Shown piece after piece: positions 8,601 through 20,000 of a stretch of DNA of 30,045 nt (position 1 is its first letter; the number at the start of each line of letters is the position of its first letter). The stretch is from Pelagophyceae sp. CCMP2097 (taxonomy: Eukaryota; Sar; Pelagophyceae), in assembly GCA_026770575.1 (NCBI GenBank), contig MU657713.1, forward strand, positions 2,158 to 32,202, read 5' to 3'. A program made the position numbers and the translations under genes. The notes beneath the pieces are model-generated. The model made no database searches, was not told the DNA's origin, and saw only the letters and a program-made list of their open reading frames with translations.

Positions 8601-11600
8601 GGCGCTGGCAGACACCGATCTCGAGTTCGTCTCCGCCGACGCCGTCCAGGTGCGCATCCCGAGGCGCCCGCGTTCAAGAGGGCCCCATCCCCACCGACGG
8701 GAGAGAGGCCGCTCTCCGGCGGCGTCGGAGTGCCCGCGTCCGCGACGCGCGTCCGGTCAGGTGCGCGTCGGTGTGCTCGGCGGCCGCGACGGCGCGGCGT
8801 ATGCGAACGGGCAGCCGGTTGTGTTCGGCATGGAAGGCTGCGCAGGCTTCGCGCGGCGCTTGTACACGTGCGTCGCGCCCGCCCCGGCCCGGCTCGATTC
8901 CCGCAACAATGTCGACGCGGCACAGGTACATGGGCTACGCCTCGGTGGCGCTGCCGCCGGCGCCCAAGTTTCAGTTGCGGCTCGGCCAGGAAGGGCTGCC
9001 CTGCGCCGAGGTTGAGCCCGCCAACATCCTGGACGAAAAGTTCAACACCGGCGTCCGCGGCTGCCGCGTGGAGATGCCAGTCTTCCCCGCGTCCGATCCG
9101 GAAAAGCGGCCCTGCTCCGCGTCGGCGTTCAAGTACGTCGACGACTTTTTTCAGAGCGTCGGCAGTGAGCGCGACGTCGACCTCTCCACCCTGCCCGGCA
9201 ACGCGACTCAGTTCGACTCTCTCGTCGAGGAGCTCTACTACTTCCCGGCGCCCTTCTGCGTGAAAGAGGTCAAGATCATCGACGCGAAGCCGTTGAAAAC
9301 CGGCGACGCGCGGCTGAGGGACCTCTTTCAGTGGAAGGAATCCCCGCGCCCGCGCCCGCGGACATCGCCGTCCACCGAGGCGTTCCTCCTCGAACCGACT
9401 GCGATCGAAGAGGACGGGCCGGAGCCGTACGGCAAGACGTGCTTCACCGCGGCCCAGCTCCCCGCCGTGTACGTCGAGGGCGACGCGTTCTCGCTCGAAT
9501 TCGCGGTCGTGGAGCGACACCCAAAGGCCGACGCCTTCCTCTGGCCCTGGGGGTTCCGCGTGACCGGGGACTCGGACTCCGCGGCGGCGGCGCTGGGCAC
9601 CGTCGCCGGCCTGCTCCTGGATGGGCCCGACGGTCCTGTCTTTGCAGACTTTCGGTCGAGTATGGTCGAGTCGCCTCCGATGGCCGACGCCTTAATCGAA
9701 ATCGTCGTCAACGACGGCATCTCGCAAGCGGGCCTCTTCGAGGCGCAGGTCTACAACTCGTCGGTGGACTACGGCTTTTCCCACCATTTGACTGCAGGCG
9801 ACCCCAACCCGTTCGCGCCGTTTTCCCGGGCAATCTTCTTCGAGTTCTCGCGCGAGGTCGACGGTGCGTCGCTGGACTTTGCGCGGCACGCCATCGTCCT
9901 CGGCGTCGTCACGGACGACGTCCCGACGATTTTTGCCATGGCCACGGACCCGACGCTGATCTTCACCGTGCTCCGCGACCCGCCCGGCGGCGACTCGTGA
10001 GAAAAACACCCTGCCCGGCGCGCGGCGGAGCAGTAGCAATGATACGCCCCGGTAGGTTCGCGACGCTGACCGAGGGCACGGAGCTGTCGCTGTCCATGTC
10101 CATTGCAGGCATGCACGCCGTGGCGCACGACTTTGAGCGGTCGGAGAGCGGCTCCGCCGGGATCGGCATGCAACTGGGGATCAGCGTGGGGATCTTTGTG
10201 GCGGCCCAGAAGAACACCTTCACCGGCAAGGTGGGCGTGGGCTTCGAGCATACGCTCAAGGGGCCGTCGGTCGCGGCGTCCAGGGCGGCGTCCCAGGCGC
10301 ACGACATGACTTTCACGTTCGACGTGGCCATCTCCACGTCCACTGACCCCTACATCGCGGGCCAGCCTTCCGACGTCATCGTCGGCGGCGGCGCCAACCT
10401 TCGCGTGCTCACGGCCATCGAGGTCGACATTACGCGCGATGCCGAGGACACGTGCGTGAAAACGCCCGCTCGAAACGCGATACGGCGCCACGCGAGGGCC
10501 GGACGCAGAGTCGAATGGGGTCGAGGGAGTCGCACTCAAAGGCCTGCTTGAGAATCCCAACGCATGTACGACTCTCGGGACCCCGGCCGTTCGCACTCTA
10601 GGTACTGCGTCGGCGGCGACCGCACGTACGAGTGGCTCCCCGAACAGGTCTCGACGTTCGTCATGACGGTCTACGAGATCGAGAAGACGATTGAGCGCCT
10701 CGGCGCGCTGCACGACGACGGCGGGACGGACGACTCCGAACTGGCTTTGGAGAATTGGAAGACGGTGCTGGCAAATTATAGAAAGTCCACCGCGTCCAGC
10801 ACCGAGTCGTATCAAGACGGCATCCGCGACATGCTCCGCGGCTTCCAGGCCAACTTTGAGCACTTTGCCGCCGAGTCGGACGACGGCGATAACGCTTTTA
10901 AAGCGTACCTCGCAAAAGGCCTCTCGTACCTCTCGGAGAGCGACCACGCGTCGCCATACCCCGTCTCTGGCGACGCCGTCGACCACGTCTCGGCGCAGGC
11001 CGTGCGCGACTCGGTGCGGACCGTGGCCAGGTTCGCATCCGAGTCGCGGGAGAACTGCCGCGTCGGCGACGTCTTCGGCCTCGGGCGGCTCTGCGACACA
11101 CCGGCGGCGCTCAAATTCACCGGCGAAGTCGCCTCGAAGCTTCTGGGCGTCTGCGACTTTGGGTCACAAGGTGCAGCAGTGAAGGCCTTCTGCGCAGAGC
11201 AGGGTCCGGAAAACGGCCCGCGCCGGAGCGCCTTTGACGCGTTTGGCGCGGCGGACCGCGTCATCACATTCAGCGGCACGACCGCCGTCGAGTTCGAGTA
11301 CACCATCGGCGAAGCGGCCTCGCGGAGCGCCGAGGTGGGCTTCTCGACGGACTCGTCGAATAGCTACGGCCTATCCCAGTCGGCGTGCCTCGACATCATG
11401 CGGCGACGGCTGCAAGTGGGCGCAGCGGCCACGGCCACGGCGACGGTGGCCACGCCGGCGGCCACGCCGGCAGCAAATGGGCCGAAGCTCTTCTCGGACA
11501 AAGCCCCGAGCTTCTGCCGCCGCCTCTTCGAGCGCGAAGACTCAGAGGGGCGCCGCAGGCTCGGGGACTCGGAGGGGCGCCGCAGGCTTGGCGTCGGCCT

Positions 11601-13822
11601 CAACCTGGGCTCTTCGCAGACTTGGGGGTCCGCGTTCAGCGTCGAGCTCAGCAGGTCCGCGGGCCGTGTGGACGCGCACAGCCACGCCGTTTCCGTCACG
11701 CTCGCGGACCCGAACCCCTACGACCTCTTCGCCGTGCGCCTCGCGCAGGTGCGTCTTGGGGACGAGGCGACCGAAAATATTGCGCGCAAGAGGCGGTGCC
11801 GTAGGACCCGGTGCACGGCACGCCCGTCTTCACGACGATGGGCGGCCAGTCCTCGTGTCCCGGCGAGACAGGCACGACGAAGATCGACTCGCGGGTGAGC
11901 ATCTTCGCCGTGGAGTACCACTGCGGCGCCGATTTTGAGCCGCGGGCCGACTGCGACGACCTTCCGGACGGTTCGACGGCGACGATCGGCGTCATTCTGC
12001 AGAACCTGTCGCCGTCGCTGCGCGGCACCATCTACCGCCTCGACGTGGTGCCGCAAGCGAAATGGGACGCGGGCAAGTACTACGGCGGCGAGACGGGGTT
12101 CTGCGGCCGAGCCGGCGATTCGAGCGGCCTGGAGATCAAGATCAACGGCGTAAAGCCCTTTGCCTACATGCTCGATGACCTGCCCTACGGCCAGAGCGAA
12201 GTCTTCGTCACGTTGAGGCGGACGCACCCGATGTGCCGCGAGTTCCGCGACATTGAGATCACGCTGACGTCGCAGTGTGAGTACGACGCCGACGACGTCT
12301 ACCAATACGCCATCGGGCGGTCCGATGAAACAAACGAGATCAGCGTCATCCACCCGCAGTTCGACCACAACACCGGCACCTGGGGCCTCAACGCAAATGG
12401 CGAAGAGACGGCGGGCCTCGGTCAGGCCGCAGCGCCTTTGAGATATTCCGCAAGAGGCAGAGCGCTCGGGGTCGCAGAGAGGAGGCGACGGCGCGCCCGC
12501 CCGGGCACCCGCGCTCGAGCCGCAATCGGGCCGCCCGTAGGCCCGGCCACGTCGTCCGCTTCGTTCTCCGTCGGTTGGAAGCGGACGGTGTCGATGACCA
12601 CGCCCGCGCCGACGACGCGCTTCCCGACGCGTGCGCCGACGCCGGCGGCGCTCTCCGTGTCCGTTTCGGTGTACGCCGACTTGGTCGGAAACGAGACTAT
12701 GAGTTCGTACTGCGCGACCGTCAAGACGCTCGGCCTCGCAAATTCGCAGGCCGCCGTCGTGGAAGCGTACGTATTGGAAGCGTTCAACATTTCGCCGCTG
12801 GGGGCGACGGCGAATTGCGTCGAAGGCGCCACCGCCGCCGAGGTCGGCACCGTCTTGGAACTGCGGCTGGTCGCAGCCGACGTGATCGACCGCGCGGCGG
12901 GCCGCACCACCGCCGCCTTCTCGCAGCAGCTCGGCAGCCTTTTCACGAGCAAGGTCGAGTCGGGGGCCTGGGTGGCGGACCAGCTCGCGTACCTTTCCCA
13001 AGCCAACGAATTCGAGGCGGCGCAGGCGAACGGGGGCCCAATGCCCTTCCCCGCAGTGCCGGACGACCACGAGCACGACAGCGATGCCGACCACGCGCAT
13101 GGCCGCCGCCTCGCCGTCGATTTGGCCTGGGCCGCAAAGGTCCTCGCGTCCGCAACGTTCTCCACCCAGACCATCGCCGCCGCCGGCGACACGCTCGCGC
13201 CCAGCCCCGCGCCGACGGTGCCCGAGCCGACCGCCGCGCCGACCACAGTGCCGACCGCCAAACCGACCGCCAAACCGACGGGGCCGACAACCGGGCCGAC
13301 CACAGCGCCGACGGGGCCGACGTTCGGGCCGACGTTCGAGCCGACAGCGCCGACCGCCGGACAGACGGCGCCGACAGGCGGGCCGACGCTGCCGCAGCCG
13401 ACGCAGGCGCCGAGCGAGCCCACCGGCGGCGGCGGCGGCGACGAAGACGACGACGACGACGGCCCGCTGCCTTGGGTGAATACGAAGATTCTGCTCCTCG
13501 TCATCATATCGCTCCAGGTGAGTGTGGATGCGCGGACGCGCTCGATCGGCGTCCGACCGGCGGCCCCGCGCAGGTCGCGGCGCTCCTGGTGCCGCTCGTC
13601 AAGCACTTTCAGGCCTGCGACAAGCCGAAGCGCCCGTGGCATCGCCGCGGCTCGGCAGCCGTGGAACCGAAAATCGAACCAAACCGCGGCGTCCAGAGCG
13701 ACGCCAGCGAGACGGACCACACGGATGACGACGCGGAGAAGGTGGCGCTGCGCAAGACCAAGCCGCTCCCGCCGCTTCGCGCGCCCCCGCCCCGCGACAC
13801 AGCCCCTGGCGCGCCTGCATAG
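5641..13822 (+). CDS. Large type I surface protein: ephrin-receptor-like Cys repeats, EF-hand, FN3-like, P/T stalk, TM
   Basis: Model: exons 5641-6677, 6759-6850, 6924-7167, 7217-8078, 8128-8649, 8761-8867, 8926-9996, 10056-10451, 10602-11748, 11805-13517, 13574-13822. This gives 7,440 nt or 2,479 residues in frame throughout, all introns GT-AG. ATG 5641 opens a signal peptide (MLMRCLWFVCAALLRLSSA). Residues ~23-300 are ~12 repeats C-A-A-G-(K/T)-(Y/F), the GCC2_GCC3/ephrin-receptor-like type. An EGF-like CRCEPAFTGEFC follows (~319). An EF-hand loop DTNGDNYLTKTE (374-385) is completed across an intron. FN3-like sequence is at ~588-683, then a carboxypeptidase-regulatory-like beta region. The middle (~1,300-2,100) is beta-rich and unrecognised. 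A PT(A/G)PT stalk precedes WVNTKILLLVIISLQ-VAALLVPL (~2,383-2,408), a membrane helix formed across the last intron, and a ~70-residue basic/acidic tail. Role: cell-surface adhesion or sensing, inferred. The segment 12421-12540 may be an extra 120-nt in-frame intron. Confidence 0.8.
5930..6530 (+). repeat. Coding tandem repeat, alternating 48/51-nt units
   Basis: Units beginning TGCGC(C/G)GCGGGCA(A/C)GT recur at about 5944, 5993, 6041, 6086, 6137, 6185, 6236, 6284, 6335, 6383 and 6434. K- and T-type units (CAAGK versus CAAGT) alternate for most of the array, so the true period is about 99 nt. This is the DNA basis of the cysteine-rich repeats of the surface protein and shows signs of recent homogenisation. 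Confidence 0.8.
13201..13425 (+). repeat. P/T-rich stalk repeat (ccgac-based)
   Basis: Near-tandem 12-nt units of the type (g/c)cgacc(g)ccg encode PTAPT/PTGPT/PTFGPT tetrads. Such P/T repeats are common just outside the membrane helix in stramenopile surface proteins and are a likely O-glycosylated stalk (inference). Confidence 0.7.
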
Positions 13823-14257
13823 GCGCCGCCGCTGCCGCGTGCCCCCGACACCGCGCCGCGCCTCGTCGAGGTCCTGCGGCACGCCGCGGCCGTGTGCATA
13901 CACGTGCCGAGTACGGCGCCGTGCGCCGCGCCGGAGTGCACATGACCTCGTCGCCCCAAATATAAATATGTTTTGCCCCACGATTCGCCGCCGTTCGACC
14001 TGCGCCGCGGCGCCGGCGTGTGGCCTCTGGCCGCGGCGCCGGCCGCTCTTCGCGTCGCGGGTATGCATCCGGCGGCGGGCAAGCAGTCGCTGTCGCCCGG
14101 CCGCCGGGAGTGGTCTCGAGCACTGTTTAAATTTACTGACTATTAAATCAAACCCTCAAACAGCGCGGGGCAATCGCAAAAGGAAATGGGGGAAGGGGAA
14201 GTTCGGAGGCGGAGGCGACGGACGGGCGCCAGGTCACCAGCAAGCAGCCCCAGCCGC
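13823..14257. other. Intergenic between convergent gene and retroelement
   Basis: No supported gene. The 3' side of the surface-protein gene meets the 3' side of the minus-strand reverse transcriptase. A short AT-rich island (gtttaaatttactgactattaaatc) lies at about 14126-14150 and could mark the end of either unit. I could not identify a poly(A) tail or a target duplication for the retroelement. Confidence 0.4.
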
Positions 14258-16950
14258 CTAGCCGCGGCCGACGAAAGCGTCGCCGCCGCCGCCGTGGACG
14301 TTGGGCCCGCTCGCGCGTTCGTACGCGTGCTCCCGCGCGTCTTGCCGCGCGTCGCTCGCGGCGTGGACCGCCCCGGCCGGGTAGTAGACGCCTCGGCCGA
14401 GCCACCTCAGGCCGCCGAGCCGGATGCGCGCAATCTCGCGTTGCGAGGCGACGCCCCACTCTCCATAGAGCCGCCGCTTCTGCGAAGCGACCGCGTCGCC
14501 ACGGCAGACGGCGCCCATCTCTTCCCAGTTCGCCTCGGCGATGCCCTCGGCGCACTTGGCGACGAGCTGGTGCACCGCCGACGACGCCTCGCCGAAGTAA
14601 CCCAGGACGAGGCCGATCGTCATGCCAGTCAGCTCCAAGAGGCGCTGCACGAAGCGGTCCTCGTCGCCCGCGACGCCGGGGCGGCCGAGCTTCTTCACAT
14701 TGCGGACGTACTCGACGTGCACCCTTCTCGCGCGCTCGTCTACCGGCCCGACGACGTTACGCAGCCGCCGCTCGCCGTAGTTCGTCACGCAGAAGCCCAT
14801 GGTCTTGACGTCGGCCAAGCGCCTGACGCCGCCGTCCTCGAGTACGATGTCCGGGACGCAGCCGCTCCTGCTCCGCGAGTTCGGGTAGCGCCTCTCAAAG
14901 TCGCCCTTCTGCGCGGGCGTCATGAGGTCAGTAAACAAACCAAGGACCTCTCGCCGCGCGAAGATCCCCGCCTCGCGCAAAGACTCCTAGAAGTGTCGCT
15001 CCAAAGTGTCGTGTCAGCCCACGCGCGCATTGTCTCGGTTCAAAAGCTCGTTGCGGTTGAAGAAGTTGAGGCCAAACGCGTCGACCACAGCCGCCGAGCC
15101 CACGATGGGCTTGCCGACGTGCGCGGCCAGGGCCGGGCTCGCCGCGCCAAAGAACGTCGCGACGACCTCCGCCCACTCGGCGTTCGTCATCTTCAGCATC
15201 TTCGAAGGCCAGACGAGGAGAAATCGAGTCGAAAACCGGTCGCAGCACTGAAAAGCCGCAGCCGGCATCGAGCCGGCGCCCCGAGCGGAAAGCGCTCGCC
15301 GCAGCGGCTCCACGCGCGCCTCCTCGCGCTGCAGCGTGACCTCCGGCTGGACCTTGTCGATTGGCACGCCGTCGACCGTCCCGGCACAAGCCGCCTCGAC
15401 GCCGAGCGGTCCGGAGTCCGGAGCGGCGCCCAGCGTCGCCGCGATCTCGGTTCGCAGCGCCCCCCACGCCGCGCTAAACGTGGCGCCGAGCCGGCACCCC
15501 GACCTGCAAAGCGTGTCGAAGCGCGCCACGACTCCCCGGTCCATAGTTCCGCGGCCGAGCAAAGGCTCGAGCTGCGGCATGAAACCAGGCACAATGCGGC
15601 CTCCCGTGAGCCGGTCGATCATCGTCGGGATCACTGCGCACATCGTGCCCGTGAACGCCGCCAAACGACGTCCTCTCGCGCTCGCACGCCGCAGCCCTTC
15701 AGCCGGACCGGCAAGCGAAGCCGCGCCCGCGCGAGGGCATCGGCGACCACCGGCGGCCCAGCTCCGCCAAACGCGGCCGACACGAGCCCCAGGATCCGCT
15801 CGTCGAAGCGCGCGAGCATGGGCGTCGAGTACGCGAGCGAAGCGATGTAGTCGAGCCGCTTCTGCGCGACGTAGAGCGCGAGCGTCCACAGCGACTGCGA
15901 GTGCACGGCCCGGAGCTTGGTTTCGATTCGGTCGATGTAGCTCAACTGATCCGTAATCACGTTGTCAAAGTGGTCCGCGATGAACGCGGTGCTGCCGACG
16001 GGCACGTCGCCGACGACGAAGCAGCCCGTGCCAACGGCGATGGCCTCGCCCAGCGCGGCGTCCGCCAAGTAGGCGGGGTCCTGCGCGAGCGCCGCGTCGA
16101 GCGAGGGGCAGTATGCCACGCACTTGCGGAAGACGAGACGCTCGCCCCAGGCCGCGATGTTTTCGTTGTACCGGCGCAGCGCGGCAAAGACCTCGCCGGG
16201 CGGCCCGAACGCGCACCCGTCGTCAACTTGGAAGCGCGCCCCGCCGCCGTGCGCCGCGAGCTCGGCGTCGAGAATCAAGCACTCGCGGTGAGACGCGAGC
16301 GCGTAATTGCCGCACGAGCGCGGCGAGCCCTGGCGCTCGCCCTCCTCCGAGCTGAACGGCGCCAAGGCGTCTCCCAGCACGATGGGCGACTTCGGCACGT
16401 GCGTCAACCAAACGTAGCGCGCGTACGACCGCATCCCGGGGATGGCCATCAACCGCTCCACCGTCACGCCACGCAACAGCCGGTTATAAGCGTTCTCCTT
16501 GTCGATCTTGACGATGACGAAATCCTGGCGCATCTCCATGATAACCCGCGTGCCGACGACGAGCTGCTGGCCGCCGCTCGAAACGCCGACCGCAATCTGC
16601 ACCGGCGCGAGCTGCTCCGCGAAGACAGCCTTTTGCCCCTCGGCGACGTTCCTCTCAATGGCCCGGAACAAGACGCCGCCGAGCGCGAGCGGCCGCACGT
16701 CCGGCGCGGCCCCAGGCAGCACGTCGCCCGTTTTTTTCAAAACGAGCAGGCCCACGGCCGTGGACACCCAATAATACCAGGCCGGCATGCCGCCATTGAC
16801 CAACCTCGACGCAAAGCGGTTGACGTGCTCCATGACCTTGGCCGCCCTGCGCCCTTCAAAAGGCCGCGCGAGCGCGGTCAGGTGCTCGTTCCGCATGCCG
16901 TCCGGCCCCGTGCCCGAGCGCTTCGGCAGAAGTCTACTCCGAAACGTCTG
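14258..16950 (-). pseudogene. Non-LTR-type reverse transcriptase with C-terminal PD-(D/E)xK endonuclease, decayed and 5'-truncated
   Basis: Read on the minus strand. Near the 5' end is GTGPDGMRNEHL (RT motif with P-D-G), then RPLALGGVLFRAIERN, DFVIVKIDKENAYNRLLR (motif A, catalytic Asp), GERQGSPRSCGNYAL (motif B) and FQVDDGCAFGPP (motif C with the D-D pair). The frame shifts near 15660, continuing as LAAFTGTMCAVIPTM. In-frame TGA (15016-15014) and TAG (14989-14987) break it further. Beyond them, PDIVL (about 14854-14840) and LADVKTMGF (about 14818-14794) form a PD...D-x-K pattern, the restriction-like endonuclease used by R2/CRE-type retroelements to nick their target. No N-terminal domains are visible before the RT, so the copy is probably 5'-truncated. 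The open frame runs on to 17094 but overlaps the start of the CYFIP gene, and that part is not RT-like. Confidence 0.75.
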
Positions 16951-17047
16951 AGCTCGAGTACTTCCTCGATCTAAAGGGTGGATTTGAATCGGGTAGACCT
17001 CTGAATTTGGCCAGACGCGAGCTCGAGTACTCGGGTGGCTAACCAGG
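16950..17047 (+). promoter_or_regulatory. Short 5' region of CYFIP gene with a repeated palindromic motif
   Basis: Fewer than 100 bases separate the retroelement from the CYFIP ATG. GAGCTCGAGTACT occurs twice in direct orientation (16950-16962 and 17019-17031). A regulatory role is only a guess; it may equally be an insertion scar of the retroelement. Confidence 0.3.
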
Positions 17048-20000
17048 ATGGAGGTCCTCGTCGACCTGGCGCGGGAGAACGGCGGCGTGCTCATCGACCG
17101 GGCGGCGGCAGCGGCGGCGCGGCTGCACGCGGACGACGTGCCCCGCGTGCAGAACGCCGCCGCGGCGGTGGAGCTCTCGATGCGCTCGACGACGGCGGCG
17201 GTGAACTACGTCGACCACATCGGCCTGCAGACGGACTTTGGCCCCGAGGTAAGGGCGACGGCCGAGGTCGAGGCTTTACTCCAGAGCGGCGCGGAGCACG
17301 TGCACATGCTGTACACGTTTCGCAGCGTCGGCCGCGCCGTGCCCATGACGGCCGTGCCCCAGTCCGACGAGCAAAAGGACGCGCTGAACATGGAGACGTT
17401 CAAGCTGCTCCAGCCGCAGATCGCCAAGATCCGCCGCCTCGCCGACTTCCAGGACCGCGGCGTGGCCATCATCGAGCGCTGCATGCGCGAGCTCGTGACC
17501 AAGGAGTCGCGCGAGCGCGTCGTGCCCGACGGCTACTATGACGCCATCACAAAGGTCATCGACCTCCTCCAGAAGCTCGACAATCTCAAGGACATGAAGG
17601 CCAGCCTGACTACCGACTTCTCGCGCTACAACCGCGTAAGCGAGCCTTGCGTGGGCCTGAGCGCATTGCGAGGCCCTCCACAACCTAGGTCCTCTTCAAC
17701 CTTCGCGAGAAGTTGCCCAACGGCGACCAGCTGGCGCAGGAGAAGCACCAGCTGCAGCTGTTTCTGTGCAACTACACGTACCCGAAGAGTCTCATCTTCC
17801 AGAACCTGCGAGACGCTTTGAAGACCATCCCCGGCCACGAGGACATTTTGATCGAAATGCTGCAGCAAAACGTCGACTTCATCGAAAACGAGCGGTACCT
17901 GACGCCCGACGAGAAGTACCGCCTCATCCGGTCGCTGCCGCACCTGCTCCTCCTCATCGACGGCGCCAAGCTCGACGACAAGGCCGCGCCCGGCGCCAAG
18001 ACCACAAACGTCTTCAAAGACAAGAGAATCAAGCTCGCGCCGATTCAGGCCATCTTCAAGCAGTACCCCGTGCGCCCGCCGCCCCGCCCCGCGCGCCTGC
18101 GACCTTTGGGCGCCGTCTAGGTCGTGCCCGAGTACGGGGACATGTCCATGACCATGATCATCATCCTGCAGCGGTCGCCGCACTGGGATGCCTCCATGGA
18201 CCGGCCCTGGGGCGGCGAGCCGGACAAAAAGGTCGAGGCGCGCTACTCGTTGCCGACGCACTGGCCCGAGATCAAGGCGTCGCACGCCAGCTTTTTGGCC
18301 CGGTTCACAAAGGCCGTCGAGGAGCTGGCGGCGTACAAGTTCCAAAAGGGCATGCCGGCGACCAAGTACGCAGAGTTCATCTCCAGGCTCGTCATCGACG
18401 GCTTCAAGATGCTGCAGACGTGGACCTGCATGATTTTGGACATGCACCACTGGAAGCTGACGCACCCGTGAGTCGAGGCCGCCCGCGCCTCTGCGCGCAA
18501 AGGCCCCTGCTCACGCCCGAATTAGGTGCGACCGCGCCGTGATCGCGTCGCTGGGCGGCAAGCCCGACGGGCCCCCGTACGAGGCGGCGGTCAAGTACAA
18601 CTACTCGCCGCGTGAGATCGGCGTCCTCGTCGACGTCATCTCGATGATCAAGAGTCTGGCGGGCATGCTTTCCGCGGCCGAGGCGCGCGTGGCCCCGTAC
18701 CTGCGGCTCTACATCCACCACGAGGTGCAGCAGTTCGTCGCCGGCGAGCTGCTGCCGCCGCTGCACCGCGCGCACAAGCGCAAGCGCGCCATCATCGAGC
18801 CTCTGCTGAAGCTGCGCAGGCTCGTCGCCGACTGGCCCGACTCGGTCGAGCCGGCCGACGACTTCGTGCGCTACTCGCGGCAGGACGGCCGCGTCGAGGC
18901 GCGGCACCCGGTGCGCGTCGTCGGGCCGAGCCCGACGCAGCTTCAGCTGCTGCGCACCATGGTGCGGAGCATGTACGACGACCGCAACCAGCTCCGCGTG
19001 GGCCTCTTCTCCAAAAAGGACCTCGAGCGCGAGGACCTGGCGCTCATGGAGTCTTTTTACAACACCAGCGCGTCGTTTCAGTACCTCGTCGACTACAAGG
19101 ACACGCTGCGGGCCAACTCGGACCTCGGCGACCTCTGGTACCGCGAATTTTATTTAGAACTTTCTGGCCAGATCCAGTTCCCCATCGAGCTCTCGCTGCC
19201 CTGGATCCTGACGGAGCACATCATCACGCGGCAGGCGCGGTCCATGCCCCTCGTCGAGAATCTGCTCTACACGATGGACGCGTACAACGACGCCGCGCAC
19301 CGCGCGCTCTTTGTCTTGAACCAGAGGTTTCTCTACGACGAAATCGAGGCCGAGGTGAACCTCGTCTTCGACCAGCTCGTCTTCCTCCTCTCGGACCACG
19401 CCTACTCGCACTACAAGGACGTGGCCGCGCAGCGCCGCCTGGACGCGCAGCTGCGCGAGCGCCTCGGCGCGGCGCGCAAGGGCGCCGCGCTGGCCGTGCC
19501 CGCGCGCCGGCTCGGCGTGCCCGCGGCGCAGCGCCACGTCCGCCTCCTGGGCCGCGTCATCGACGTCAACGCGCTGATCGCGCAGCACGTCAACGGCAAG
19601 GTGGCAAAGGACGTCGAGCATTGCCTGAAGAAATTCGAAGCCTCGGACCTCTCGGCCGTCATCGACTTTGAGCGCGCCCTCGCCGTCGTGCGCGAGACGC
19701 ACGCCGCGCTCTCGGAGCACCTCGAGTTGGACGCCTTTGATACAATCGTGGCAGAGGTCGACGAAGCAGTCGGGCCCACGGCGTTTGCGGGCCGCACGCT
19801 CATGCACGTCCTCGCCTCCCTTGTCACCGACCTCTTCCCGAACTATGCCTACGCCATGCCCACGCGGCGCTTCGTCAGGTCGCCCGCGACGTTGAAGCCC
19901 GCCGACCGGCCCAAGCAGCCAAAGGCGGAGCACGCGCACTTTGGCTTTGGGGCGACGGCGACCAAGGCCTTTGACGCGGCGAATCGCCTCCACCGCGGCT

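Noticed and set aside
12422..14068. Minus-strand open frame of 548 residues
   Set aside because: Low-complexity antisense of the P/T stalk and C-terminal tail; no domain, and the plus-strand exons have matching splice sites.
14186..15850. Plus-strand open frame of 554 residues across the retroelement
   Set aside because: It runs antisense to clear RT and nuclease motifs and has no recognisable domain.
16950..17094. Extension of the RT frame up to 17094 as its true N-terminus
   Set aside because: Those ~50 residues are not RT-like and overlap the CYFIP start codon, where the plus strand is conserved.
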